Shown piece by piece: positions 21,336 through 34,233 of a stretch of 64,000 bases of DNA. Location: assembly GCA_023159155.1 (NCBI GenBank), contig JAJNNX010000039.1:463217-527216 (forward strand). Direction: 5' to 3'. Within the stretch, counting starts at the first letter, position 1, and the number at the start of each line of letters is the position of its first letter. The position numbers and the translations under genes are program-made. This stretch comes from Ustulina deusta. Lineage: Eukaryota > Ascomycota > Sordariomycetes > Xylariales > Xylariaceae. Under the pieces are notes generated by a model. That model was given only the letters and a program-made list of their open reading frames with translations. It was not told the DNA's origin and ran no database searches.

Positions 21336-22421
21336 GGTAACGTGTTAAAAAGGGCTAATGCTCAGGCTGGTATAAAGACTGCAAAAATCAACTCTTGAAG
21401 TAGAATATACGAGGCGGTTATCGAGTGAAGAATGTTAAGAAGGTCAAAGGAGGATTGCTGATCTAGTGAAATAAGTGAAGTAATATCATATATGGTATCT
21501 TCAACTCGGCGGAATATTCCGAGGAACATTCCGAGGAGCATTCCGCGGGACATTCCGCACACATTATGTGGAAGTGTATTGCGTATTTTTAACGGCAATA
21601 TGCTCTGCAGTATCGTCTACGACGAGTTTAAGCGCGGATCGCCTATCAATCTTCTTTGTCCGCCTGTCCTTGGACATGGGGAAGCGGTCTATTCCCCGGG
21701 ACGAGGTAGGCCGTCTCCACGAACTAACAATAGTTGATTATGCAACCCCACCATAAACATCAACGACCCCTGGTTCCGCGGAACTATTTCTAGATATCGT
21801 GCCATCTTAAATTCCCCGGAGGGTTGAATAGCCGAGTTAATCACTTTATCTGCCGATGAAGTAAATTACCGTGTTAGAAGTAGAATATCAGCCAACCCCC
21901 CGCAATCTCCTCAGCAGCTGCACCATTTTCCTTTTTTGTTCTCTTCTCAGATTATTTTCCCCAGGCATGGATTGTAAAGAATGCGTCTTCAAGTAATTGA
22001 TGGCGTGTCGAACGCGGCCCATGCGTATTGCGATGCATCAGTCAAATCATCACAGTTCACCAAATGAAACTGCCCATTGGTATGTTTAGTCTTTTGCTAA
22101 GTGCCGATATTTCAACCGCATACCACGCCCAGATCGATCTTACGATAGCTTGCCCCCTTGGACTCTTCATCACAACCCATGGGTCCAAATTTTGTCCAAA
22201 CCCCCTAATAGTCAATAGCCTTGCTCTTTCACAGCGAAAATTTGGTTATCAGCTCTAAGAATATGCTTAACAAGTCTCAAACCAACATGGTTTTTGAGCT
22301 CAGTTCTATCCATGCTGAGGGCACCCGCTTAGGGGGAGCGCATGAAACCACTGCCGCTAAGCTTCCGTGCTAGGTGTCCTCACACCCTTGATTCCACACA
22401 ATCAACGTATCTTAGAGAGTT
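21336..22421. other. Intergenic, P450 promoter and 3' side of the Zn2Cys6 gene
   Basis: Contains the 12-bp tandem block at 21510-21558 and a GTTCCGCGGAAC palindrome at 21773-21784. A lone TTAACGG half-site lies near 21588-21594. No gene is supportable. Confidence 0.5.
21510..21558. promoter_or_regulatory. Four 12-bp tandem units with CGG-N6-CCG in the P450 promoter
   Basis: Units GGAATATTCCGA, GGAACATTCCGA, GGAGCATTCCGC and GGGACATTCCGC run in tandem (21511-21558), about 175-225 bp upstream of the P450 ATG. The first, with the preceding C, is a perfect palindrome CGGAATATTCCG, i.e. CGG-N6-CCG. Inverted CGG triplets are the recognition form of Zn2Cys6 dimers, and a Zn2Cys6 gene lies next door, so this is a reasonable candidate target. 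Inference from motif and position. Confidence 0.55.
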
Positions 22422-24830
22422 CTAGATTAGCTTCCAACCAGAAGGGCAAGAATGGCCACGAACCGATTCCAAAATTCCTTCAATGAATCCGATATCGGCG
22501 AACTCCGACTCCCAATTCGAACTGGGGTTTCCCATCAAGTCGTGGTCGGTACTCAGACATGACGCAGGAAAATCGAACTGGGGGTAAACCGGGCCACTTA
22601 ACGGCCGTGTCTCTCCTCTCTGTCCCAGAGGAAACGGTTCTGCGGGCACCGCTGGCGCGTTGCCCAGGGGAGGCATGTGGATGCGCTCCCCGATTTTGCG
22701 CAGCTCGGCTAAAGAGCACGAAATGATCGTGCTAGGACCCTGATCACCCCGTCGGCTTTGGAGGGTCGTTAACAGGTCGAGTGCTGTATGGAAGGCTGTT
22801 CGGCACCTAGGCGCATAAACTTGTGGATTGCATGAAACTGCTACAATCAGGACAGAGACGGACATCCTGAGGAGCCTTTCAAGGAGGAACCGAAATAGTC
22901 GACTCACGCCAGTCACGCCGCTTGCGGAGAATGCTTTTTGGTGTTGATCAACCGAAGATGTAGCCAGAGAAATAAGGCTGCGTGCTGAGTGTGACCAGCT
23001 TGAGAATGCTTCCGGGGCCTTTATGCATTTAATGCGAGCGAGCATTCGAACGTGGGTTATGCGGATGGCGATGAATTGTTGCATCACCACTTGAGTTGTA
23101 GGTGGTAGGCGAGATGACATACCGAGGGGGAAGAAATTGACATCTTGGACTTCTTCAACAAGTTTCTCAAGTCGATACAACCAGAAATCCGCTCGCTCGT
23201 CGAGTTCCTTCTGCGAGCGGCCTGGTGGTGAATTCAAGAGCGTTACGATCTCGCCGAGGATACGATCGACCTTGACCATCGTGGATAAATACGGATGTCT
23301 TCCTTGCTGTTGCCCCACAACAGGTTCATGTCAATTCGACGATCCAGTCGAAGTCCGGATGGTTCTCTGTCCAGCATCGAGATGCAGAGAAGTGAAGGGG
23401 GCCACATACCAGGTCAAAAACACTCTCGCTAATATCCTCGTCACGCAGAGACAGAGGCATCGCTGTGATGAAACTAATCCTTCTGTCCAGGTCATAAACG
23501 CAATTGAATATGTCGGCTAAGAATTCTGGATCGTCATGGCTATCATCAGTATGAGTGCGAGGAATTTGCTTGTGCAAGCCTAGCTCGAGGCATGATCTAG
23601 CAGCGAATCCGCACATCCTCCACGCCTTGACCAGCTGATCTTTGACAATAAAGAATATTGTCTGTGAAGGTTACCTTAGTTATCTGCCACCGATTCTACA
23701 CTCTGTGGGGGGCGGGCGCAATATGGAGAGCCGAGGCTTACCAGTAAGATCGCCATGACGATGTCTTCTACCTGCACAACTCCTTGCCTCATGGCGTCGT
23801 CAACATTCCAGATGAGGTGTCTTTCGACCTCCGGTATCAACGGATTGTCATCATCTGTTCGAATCAGCATTGCGATGGCCAGGGTCACTTTCCCGAGCTC
23901 GATGTCAATCAAATCTACATTCATTTCCGGCGGCTCAGCTGCGGGTGAAGCAGAAGATCCTGAAAAAATCGCCTCGAATCGATCGCGAGCAATTCTCATG
24001 ACGATACACGGATATACGGGCAGCACCTCGTGCTCGAAGGTTGTCAGATTCTGGAGAACTTCACCGTAGCCCATGTTGAGAAGTGGCCTAGCGGCTCGGA
24101 GACTGATTGCCGAGACATCTGGATATTGTGTAGCGTCATCTAATGTCGCTTGGCTTGCAGCGTCTTGACCACTGCCATTTGGTATGACAGCCCCGTGATC
24201 TTCCAGAAATTCTTGAACCAGACCCAGAGCCGGCCACAGTGTATTCATGGTGGCCGAATGAGTATGTTTGCTCCTCTGGCGAACATCCAATCCGTTAGAG
24301 CGCCGCCGTTTTAGTAATGGAGCGCGTGAGGAGGGGAAGCGGATAAACGAAGTTGATGACTCAATATCATCGCAAACTCGCTTCATCGTGGATAGCAAGT
24401 GTGTGAGATCTTGCTGGGGGGCATCTGATAGCCGTGTTGTGTTTCTTTCATGCTGCGCATTGGCATACCTAATTTGGCATGTCAGAAGATACGACCTCCT
24501 TCTACAACGGATCGGATCGCGCACATACACAGAATTGGTGAGATGGTATTTGCATTCAACTTTTAGCTCCGCACAGCGGCTGCACGGAATGAGACCGCTA
24601 CATTTGACCTTTCTCGCCTTGCAGAGATCGCTTTCACACAGATGTTAGCTCCCACTGGACGGTTGAGATTCAAGTACGAGCTGAGAAGCTCACCAAGCAA
24701 CTCTCGTGTACCGCGCTCTCTTCCTAGGCCGCTGTCCACTGCCGTCTGTTGTCGCGCTAGCTGTTGGAAATTCCTCTATATTCATGGTTAGGGTTGATCG
24801 GGAGGCCAACGATGACGGTCGGTGAGACAT
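22422..24830 (-). CDS. Zn2Cys6 transcription factor
   Basis: Exons 24830-24694, 24630-24529, 24468-23742, 23661-23410, 23306-22422; 2103 nt, 700 aa; the frame closes over introns of 63, 60, 80 and 103 bp. The first two exons build a perfect binuclear cluster, CX2CX6CX5CX2CX6C, with cysteines at 46, 49, 56, 62, 65 and 72, preceded by the basic RPRKRARYTRVA. The middle-homology region typical of PF04082 (Fungal_trans) includes KAWRMCGFAARSCLELGLHK and DLDRRISF. Start choice is uncertain: in-frame ATGs at 24977, 24830 and 24785 all have A at -3; 24830 is used because the segment upstream of it looks non-conserved. The role is probably control of the adjacent P450 and neighbours; targets unknown. 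Confidence 0.85.
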
Positions 24831-25123
24831 TATTGGCGTGACAGCAACTCTGGGACTCCCTGATGGTTGATTGGGCACACTCCGGGCTTTCGGGCACCAA
24901 AACGCCGAGGACACGGATGTTGCTCGGATGCCGCCTTGGGGTCTCGGCGCTAAGCTACATTTTTGGTCAGCGATCATCGTACCCCCGGTTCAAGAGTTGT
25001 GTTTCTACCTCGGCTTGTTTCCGCACCTGGTGTCGGAGCACCGTTCTAATTTTGCATTCACGGTGTGTACCTAGGACATATGCTCTCAACATTTCTGTCT
25101 TGCTGACGATCGACGGATTATAC
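24831..25123. other. Upstream region of the Zn2Cys6 gene
   Basis: Promoter side of the regulator. It is also where the C-terminal third of the hydrolase relic would be expected but is not recognisable. Confidence 0.4.
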
Positions 25124-25716
25124 TCATATGGTCAGGTAAGCAGGCAGGTCATCTTTCGGATTGTTGAAAGCAGAGATAACATCGTCAGGATACGGGTCAC
25201 GTCGACCAACGTGTCGCGCGTAAAACGCTGAGGCGGCGTTTTCGAATCCCTCGCACTCGTGGTCGCCTCTTATCGCATTCCTCCAGTGTTGTTCGCACGG
25301 GCTCCGGCAGCGCCGCCAATAGCGCACGAGAGACCTTTGCCAAAAGTGGAATGCTTGCTGGCGCCCCCAACAGGACGAGTTTCTTGAGCCCGTAGATCAA
25401 GAACAAGCGTCGCCAAGCATGCCCCGCAGCTCTGCCCAAAATGTTAGAACCCTTCAGTTATCAAGTTCTCGTACAAAGAGCTCGAAGGTCCAGGACGTTG
25501 CATCGCCTAGTGTATCTTTTCCCCGAAGTGGGTAGAGCGGCCGCAGCCGACCTGGCCATTAGACAGCTACTGGGATGTTGTATTTCTCGTGCCCAGGCCA
25601 CCGTGGAGCTTCACGAGTGCCGGACCCGGTAGGTTTCAAGGTTGCTGCATATCCTGTACCATGCCGACCGGGGCGCGTCGAAATCTACTCCGCCTTAGTA
25701 GGGACGGTGAAGCCAT
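25124..25716 (-). pseudogene. Relic of a proline-iminopeptidase-like alpha/beta hydrolase
   Basis: Ordered family landmarks appear on the minus strand in alternating frames, separated by stops and frameshifts: possible start ATG at 25716; WYRICSNLE (about 25670); oxyanion-hole HGGLG (25605-25591; family HGGPG); QVGCGRSTHFGEK (about 25555-25515); SWTFELFVRELDN (about 25500-25460); nucleophile elbow GQSCG (25437-25423; family GQSWGG, frame lost right after); GLKKLVLLGAPASIP then LLAALPEPVRTTLEECD (about 25400-25270); GFENAASAFYARHVGRRDPYPDD (about 25240-25170). It stops at about 25124, before the conserved Asp/His part of the triad. Active relatives (peptidase S33, L-amino-acid amidases) release N-terminal proline or hydrolyse amides. 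HGGPG to HGGLG and several stops could be C-to-T changes; the indels need another cause. Confidence 0.75.
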
Positions 25717-26690
25717 GGCGTTCAAATCCGAGGAATAAAGCGGATCCTAAGGAACGCGAATGTCGAGCATACCCCAAGAGTAAGCTCTTTCGATCCGTGT
25801 TTAATTGAGCCCTACAACCGTATCTATCGGTTTCTAAGCGAGACTACCTAACGGTTTCGCCCCGTCTTATCGCCACACTCAGCGTTACCTATACAGCCAT
25901 TTTCTTCTACCTATCGCCGAAAAGCTGTTGTTGGTCCCTTTCGGACTACATTAAAAATGCTTCGAGGCCGAAAAAGTAGCATTAATCAATGCGAACCCTA
26001 TTATGGTAGTTCATCTCTCGAAATCAGCTTAGCGTAATGATCTTGTCTAAATTTTGTAGAGTAACAGTCACGTAAAAACCCCCTGTCCTATAGGTCGCAG
26101 GTAGTATGCAGGACTCCATTTTTGGATCTCAAAACCTCCAGTTTTGGAGGCTTCCATACAATAAGTCCGATTCGCAACCCGCGAAAAGACCATGCATTCT
26201 TATATCAGCCTGGCATAGTTCCCCAACTTTAGTCTTCCCCTTGCAGGTAGTCCTGGTAAGCGTCTTATTATTTATATTTGACAATACAACGTGTAGCTTT
26301 AGAAGTCGCAAGTGAGGATAAGAACAACTCTCGTAACCTGGAGTATGAAGGTGATATATAATATGTATAAAACCAGGAGTATACAGCTCAAGGCCTTCAG
26401 TCTATGCTAGACAGTTTCATCAAAGAGTCTGCTCGCTTCAACCCGGTAGAATCGAGTAAGTCCATCTTTCATTGTAATAACATAAAAAAAAATGAATTAT
26501 AAAAGCTTACATGTCTAGTAAGCATACGCCAAACCGCTACGTAGCCTTTCATGTTTCCAGACTATATAAAGCTCGCAGTAGGAAACTTAGCGTGTACCCC
26601 AGTACGTGCAATTAATCAAGCAAAAGACACTACCCGCAGCCCCTTAAGTTCAATAGTTTTAAATTTGTAAAGCCTAAAGCACGCATTTGT
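25717..26690. other. Transition zone into the A/T block
   Basis: About 1 kb of near-normal, slowly falling GC content with no supportable gene, between the hydrolase relic and the A/T-rich block. Confidence 0.5.
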
Positions 26691-29600
26691 TATGTTCTAA
26701 ATAATAAATTTGAATTGTAAAAATAATAGTCCTTATCTATTAATCTATGGACTAGAACTAGCTATATAAGATCATATATATAGATCTATACATAGTAAAA
26801 CTCCTTTTTAACTAAGCACTACAAATAAAAGAAAATTGATCTAATTTAGCTATAGTAATAAGAACTAATTTAGTATAGCTTTTTTTAGTAATAAAAATAT
26901 ATAAATATATTAAAAATAATTAAAAATTGTTAATAAATAATTTTAATATAAATAAAATAATTTAATAATATTAAAAAAAATTAAACCTAACTTATAACAA
27001 ATAAAAAAAAATATTAAGTAGTTTAGCTAATTATATAAATATTAGTTTTTTTTTTAGAAATATTTTAAAGTTAAATTAATTTTTTTTAAGCTAATTAAGC
27101 TTAGTTTTAATATAATTAAAATATTTGTTATAGCTTTTATTATATTTATTGTAATATTTAACTGTTTTTTTTTTTTTTTTAGTTATAACTTAGGTTTAAT
27201 TAGCTAGTTATATTTTTATTTTAATAATCTAAAAGTAAAAATATTTAATATTTTTTTCGGAATATTATAGTTTATAATTTAGACTTATAATTTTAAGTTT
27301 TTATTTTGTTTTAATTTGTTTTAATTGTTTAATTATAGTTTTAGTTTTTTTTAATTTAACTTAAACTATTTTATAGTTATTTTTAACTTTAACGCTTTTT
27401 TAATTTTATTATATATTAATTTATTTTAACTAATTAATTTTTTATTAATTTTTAAATATTAATTTTTTTAAGTTAATAATTTTAGTTTTAAAATTAGTTA
27501 TTTTTACTAAATAAAACTTTTTTATTAAACTAAGTGCTAAAGGTTTAATATAAGCTTTTCTTTTTAGTTTTTTAAAAAAAACTTTAAATAGTTCATTAAT
27601 AAATCTTTTATTTATAATAAAAACACCTAATATAACTAATTTAGTTTAATTAATATATATACTAATTTAAAAGTAAAAATTTAATTATTTTATTTAAACT
27701 TAAGTAAAAATAAAAAATAAAATAAATTTAATTAAGTATTATTTTTTATTTAATAAAAAAAATAAAAAAATTAATACTTATGTTCTATATATTTAATAGA
27801 TTGCTTAAGTATTAAATCAAATTATACTAAACTAAACAAGTTTTAAAGCTTTTTTATAACTTGTTTTTATTTTTTAAAATAAAATATTTATAAATTTTAA
27901 TATTTTTTAATTTTATATAATTATTTTTTATAAAGCTTTTTATAAATTAAAATATTTATTTATTTTATTAACTGATTTATATAGGTTATATATAAGAATA
28001 TATATTATAATTTTTTTTTTATTTTGAAAGAATTTTTTTTAAATAAGTTAAATAATTAACTTATAAAATTAGCTAATCTAGTTTTTAGCTTATAAGTACT
28101 ATTTTTAATTTATAACAATTATAAAAAAATTAATAATAATAAAGTATTTTATTTATATAAAAAGTTTAATTTTTATAAAAAGCTTTTAAACATAAATTTT
28201 TTTTTTTAGTATTAAAAATATTAAAAATTAGTTTTTAAAATATATTAAAATCTTGAACTAAACGTTAGAAAAAAAAAAGTAGCTTTTTTTATTTTTATAT
28301 TATATTAAATAATATAAAATAAATTAAAACATCTAAAAATAAAAAACTTTTAAGTTAAAAATAATATTTATTATTTTTATGAAAATATAAAAATAATTAA
28401 CTATTATTTGTTTTTAAATCAAAACTAAAATTAGTTTTTTTATAAAAAACTATTACTACTAGGATTTATTAATTAATTATCTTTAATTTATAGAAAACTA
28501 AATATTTTATAGGTTTAAAGTATTTTTAAAAGTTCTTTTAATTAAAAAAAAATATATTAAATTATAAAAGTTATTAAACGTTATAACTAATGTTAGAGCT
28601 ATTATTTAAGCTTAGAAAATTTTTATTATTTATTTAATTTTTATTATTTTAAAAACTAGGGCTTTTTTTTATATAGTTTTTTTTTTAAATTTATTAGCAC
28701 TAGTTTTTAAATAGTTTTATTTTTTTTATTTGCTATTTTTAATTTTTTTTAGCGCTATTTTTTTATTTCTATTAGTTTTAATATCTATTTTTTAACTATT
28801 TTTATTTTTTTTTTCTATGTAAATATTTAATCTAGTTTTTATTTTATAATAATTATATTATTATTTTAAATAATTAATATTATACTTATATTTTTAAAAA
28901 AATTAATATAAAATAAAATATTTAATATAATAATTAATTTTTTTTTAATGCTTATAAAATATTATTATTTAGTTTATTTTTGTTTTTTCGTTTATAAAAA
29001 CTAATCTTATAATTTTTAGTAAAAGTCCAAACTTTTTAGATTTAATAATATATTTTTATTATAATATTTGCTAAAATTATAAGTATATTAATTAGTAAAA
29101 TGCTTATTATTACTTTTTATTCTAGATTTTTTTTATTTTAAGTTTTAAATTTTTTTTTTTAATTTATAGTATTAGTTAGATTTTTATTTTCATTGGCTAT
29201 AATTATTTTTAGTTTTTCTTTATACTTTTTTATATAAATCGGAAGCTTTTTTAGTATTTTTTAGTTTTTTTCAGTTAGTAGTATTAGTAAAATTGCTTTT
29301 ATTATTTAAGTTATTTAAGCTAAGCTTTTTATAAGTATTATTAGAGCTGTTTTTTTATTATTAAGGGTTATTTTTTAATCTAATAGTTATTTTAATAATA
29401 TAAATCTTTTAATAATTAGTTAGCTAAAATAATTAATCCGGGTTTTTTTAGGTTTTTTTTAAAATATATTTTAATTAAATATTTTAAACTAAAACAAGTA
29501 TAAAATAGTTTAGTTTAAGCTAATTAAAAAAAAACTTAACTTAAAAGGTTTATTAATTATATTAGTTATATTAAACTTTTTATTAAAAAGTCATTATTAT

Positions 29601-32600
29601 TTTAAAGTTATAGAATATTTTTATTTTATTTTTTCAAAAGTAATAATAAATAATAAGGGATTTTTTTATTTTAATTTAGTTTACTAAAATATTATATTAA
29701 TATATAAATATAAACATACTTTTTTAAAATATTATAATATTTTATTAATATTAGTTTTAAATAAATAAATAAGTTTAGCTTTTTTAGTTTTTATTAAAAA
29801 AAATCAAATAGTTTTAGATCTAATAAAAAATAATATTTTTTATTTTTTAATGTAAATATTTTTTAGTAATTAAGCAAAAATTTATTACTAATTTAGCTTT
29901 AGTTAATAAAAATTATAGTTTGCTTAATTAAAATTTTTGCTTTAGTATTATTTTTTATAAAATTCTTTTAATATAAATAAAAAATAGCTTTTTTTTAAAC
30001 TTTTTTAATATATTTTTAATATTTTTATAGCTAGTAAATTTATTATTATTATTTTTTTAATCTAAAAATAAGTATTTAGTAAGCTAGCTTTTTGCTAGCA
30101 ATAAACTAAATGAAAAATTATTATTAAATTTATTTTATTTTTTGTATTATATTTTAATACAAATAATATCTTTATTTTTTTAAATTAGGTAATAAATATT
30201 AAAAAAAAAAGTTAGTTTATTTTATATTAATTTAATTAGTGTTTTATTTTTTATAAATATTTTTAAATTAAAAGCTTGTTTTATAATTATTAAAAAATTT
30301 AATTAAATAAATCTAAAATAAATATATAAAAATTAGTATTTAAAAAAAAAAATCTAAATAAAATAAAAATATTTTTTATTTTTATTAGTTTGTTTAGCTT
30401 AATTTTTTATAATTAGTTTTAATTTTAAAAGCAGCTATATAAATTTTTTTTAATACTGAGTAATAGCTAGTTTTTTATTTATTAGTACTTTATTTGAGCT
30501 AGAACTAATATTTTTTATTAAAAAAATATTTAACTTTATAAAATATTAATTTATAGCAATTCTTTTTAGTAATATAAATTAGCAAATATATATAATAACT
30601 AAAAAAAACTTTTTTTTAATCTTTTTTTTTATAATTTTATAAAAAAACTATTTAGTAATAGCTAAATTAGATTTATTAGCTATTTTTTATAAGCTAGTCC
30701 TAAACCTAAATATATTTTTTTATAGGTTAGCTTTAAATATTTTATATTATATATAAAATTAAGATTTTTAATTATTAGTAGTTTTATTTAATATTAAAAT
30801 TAATTTTTTTATAAATAGCTTTAAATATAATATATTAAAGACTTTTTTTTCTTTTTTGCTAGATCTTTTTATAAGTTTTTAAAAGCTTTTTTTAAATAAA
30901 TAAAGCTTAAGCTAGTTTAAACAACAGATTTTTTTAAGTTTTTTTTTAAGTTTTTTTTTAAGTTTAAAATAACTTTTTTAAGTTCTTTTAAATATAAAAC
31001 TTTTTTTATTTTTAAGATTTTACTATTGTTTTTTATTTTAGTTTTTTTTAAAGTTAAACATAGCTAAATAAGTTCTATTAAAATAAAATAGCTTAAGCTT
31101 TTATATATATATTAAAAAATATTTTAAACTTTTAAAAATAATTAAATTATTAATAAACTTTATTTTAAAGTTAGCGCTAAAAAACTAATATTATTTGCAA
31201 AAAATAGCTTCTAGCTTTAGTTTTTTTTTTATATATAAACTAATATAATTATTTCTTTTAGTATAACTATATATTTAAAAAATAAAAAGATTAGGCTAAT
31301 TCTTTTTTAAAGCTTTAGTTTAAATTGTTTTTGCTTGCTCCGTATAAATATTTTTTAATTATTTTTAAAATTAAAGATTTTAGATTTTTTATTTATATTA
31401 ATTTTTTGGTTGTTTAGCTAAAAAATTTTTTTTTTTTAACTTTTTTTTAGCGTTATACTATTTTTGAATAAATAAAGCTTTTTTAATTAATAAATATTTG
31501 CTAGTTTTAAATTATTTTTAATTAGGTTACATTAAATTTATTAATTAATATATTATATATATTAGTATAAATAAAATAAACTTTATTTGTTTTTCCTTAA
31601 AAAAAACTTAAAAAATCTTTAATAGTAACTAGCTTAATTTATAAGCTAATTCTTTTAATATAGTAAGCTTTTATTTTAATAATTCTTAAGTTATTTTTTA
31701 GCTATTTAAACTATAAATTATAGAATTGTTTGTAAGTTTTTTTATATTTAGAAGTACTAACTATTTCTAGTGTAAATAATTTATAATTTATAGGGTTAAT
31801 AATATTAGATTTTTGTATTTTAATAGTTTTTATTAATTTTTATAAAAAATAGAAATTCTTTTTTTTTTTTTTTTTAGCTTTAATTAGTTTTATTGCTTTA
31901 AGTACTAGTTATTATTTTGGCTACTTTAGCTCGCAAATTATAGATTTTTTTAAAGTTCTTAATATAACAGCTTTAACGTATAGAAGTATTTTTGTTATAT
32001 TTAAAAATAAATATATATTCTGTTTTTATGCTATTTTCTTTTAGAGAAAATATTTTTATTATAATATATTTATATTATTTATATTTTTTAAAATATTTAA
32101 TCTTTTTAATCTTAGTTACGCTTAATTAAGCTTTTGCTTTAGTTTAATAAGTTTTTTTTTGTGTTTGGTTAGATTGTGTTTTTTTATTTTTATCTGATCG
32201 GAAATAAAAAAAGTTATAAAAAGGTATACGTTTAGTTAGTAGTTTTAAAAAGTAATTTAATTAAAACAAAAGATTTAATCTATAAAATAGGATAAAACTT
32301 TAAATAAACTAAAGCTAGCTTTTTTTAAAATATAAATAGTAAAGTTAAAAATAAGCATAGATTAGATTAGTAAGTATAAAGCTTAAACTTATAATTAATA
32401 AGTATTAGCATATAAACAAAAAATGTTTTATAAATAAAAATTATAAATTTTCTTTTTTTAATTTAGGCCAAATAATATAAAGCTTTAAATAAAATAATTA
32501 CAAAATAAAAAATATTATATAAAATTAAGCAAATTATTAATAGTTTAAGCAAAAAATATTTAATTAATTAATAATTGTTTATTTAGCTATAAGTAATATA

Positions 32601-33979
32601 CTTTTTTTTTTATTCCTAAAAAATCTTTATTATTTTTATTTATTAAAACTACTAAAGTAGCTCTAATATTTTAAAACATAAGTTAAAGAATTTTGTTTTT
32701 TATTAAAAAAAACTTTTAACCTAGAGTAATTTTTTTTATTATTAATTTTTTAATTTGTTAGCTAACTTTTATATATATAGTTTTAATTTAACTAATCATA
32801 TTAGTATTTAAATATAAATAAAGCTTAATATTATTAATATATATTTTTTAGATTTTTTTTTTGTAATATATTTATAATTTGTACTAAAACTTTTAATATA
32901 ATGCTAGTAATTTTATATAGTCCTTTTTATACTAAATAAAGGTTTACTACTTTTATAGTATTATATTAAAAATTATTTTTTTCTTTTTAATATAATTATA
33001 TTAGTTAGTTTTAATTTTAAATATATTTTTATATTTATTGGCTTTTTTAGTACTTATAAGCTGTTTTTTTTAGCAAGTTTTTTTTTTATATATAATTAAG
33101 AACTATTATATTTTTTTTTTATTTTTTTTTGTTTAGTTATTAAATATTTTGTTATATTTAGTTTAAAAGCTTTATTTATAACAATTTCTATATTAGTTTT
33201 TTTTAGTACTAAAATAGTTAAATATATATTTTATTTAAATAAAATCTAAGCTAATAATAAATTAGTACTAGTTATTTTTTATAAATTAATAATTTTAGTA
33301 GTTTTTTTTATATATACTAGCTATTTTTTTCAATTAATATATCTAGTTTCTAATGCTTATTTTTTTTAGCTATACCGAAACAAATTAAACATTTTTTTTT
33401 GCTAAGCTATAAGTTTATAAAGAATTAGAAAAACTATGTTTGATTTTAGTTCTTTTTTTTTAAAAATATTTTTTTAATAAGTTTTTTTTTAAGAATATAT
33501 TATTTATAAATAACTATTAAAAATAACTAAATATTAGAATTAAGATTTTCTAAGCTTAAATAATAAAAAACTATCCTATTTTTTTAGTTATAAAAACAAA
33601 AATAAATTAGTTAAAATAGTTAATTATAATCAAAATATAAAATGTTCTTTTAAAAGCTTTTAAATATATCGGTTCTATATAATCTATATTTATTATATTT
33701 TATAGTTTTATAATAACTATTTTCTATTTAATAATTAAAAATAGTTTAAGTCTAACTTTAGTATAAATATAATATTATTTATAATATTTATTTATATTTA
33801 AAAATCAAAAAAGCTACTAAAAATAAACTTATAAGTTATAAAGAATTATTAAAACGCTAAAATATTTATAGCTATTATAAGCCTAATCTAAAGTAATATT
33901 AATTTTATAAAATAATAGGTATTTAAAAAAATAGCTGTTTTTTTTTTTTTTTAGTAAAAATATTTATTAATAATCTAAT
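26691..33979. repeat. RIP-type A/T block, T-rich on the plus strand
   Basis: Nearly all A and T, with remaining G and C mostly in AGCT, AG and CT contexts; CpA, TpG and CpG are scarce and TpA abundant, as after RIP. T clearly exceeds A on the plus strand. No frame of useful length. Probably one or more dead mobile elements, but no boundary is visible on the left. It is interrupted at 33,980 by the LTR element. Confidence 0.75.
33975..33979 (+). repeat. Target-site duplication CTAAT, left copy
   Basis: CTAAT directly before the left LTR; the identical 5 bp follow the right LTR at 41261-41265. Confidence 0.75.
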
Positions 33980-34233
33980 TGTTGTAATAATAGTGTTGAC
34001 TGCGCACAAGGCTACTGCCGACTGCGTACAAGACTATTTATACAATACTAGCAATTAGCTAATTGGTCCAATTGCATAGGTAGTATATATATGCAGAATT
34101 TTTTTACTATATAAAAATCTTCCGTACAAAGGTCTTACTTTCGTACAGATAGTTAGAAAGATAGATCAATATATATAGTTATTTATTTTATTTTTTTATT
34201 ATATATAATATTATACCCCCTAGCTACCTAACA
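33980..34233 (+). repeat. Left LTR
   Basis: Begins TGTTGTAATAATAGTGTTGAC and ends CTACCTAACA. It retains more original G/C in its first 70 bases than the right LTR (TGCGCACAAGG, TGCCGACTGCG), while its right end is more mutated. Differences from the right LTR are transitions, as RIP predicts. Confidence 0.85.

Noticed and set aside
22876..22917. Possible further intron in the last exon of the Zn2Cys6 gene (GTGAGT to CTCAG)
   Set aside because: It would be 41 bp, too short, and would break the frame.
24786..24793. TTAGGGTT telomere-like word
   Set aside because: Barely more than one repeat unit, inside coding sequence of the Zn2Cys6 gene; chance.
25441..25808. Plus-strand frames near 25.5 kb
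   Set aside because: Antisense to the hydrolase relic, which explains this stretch.
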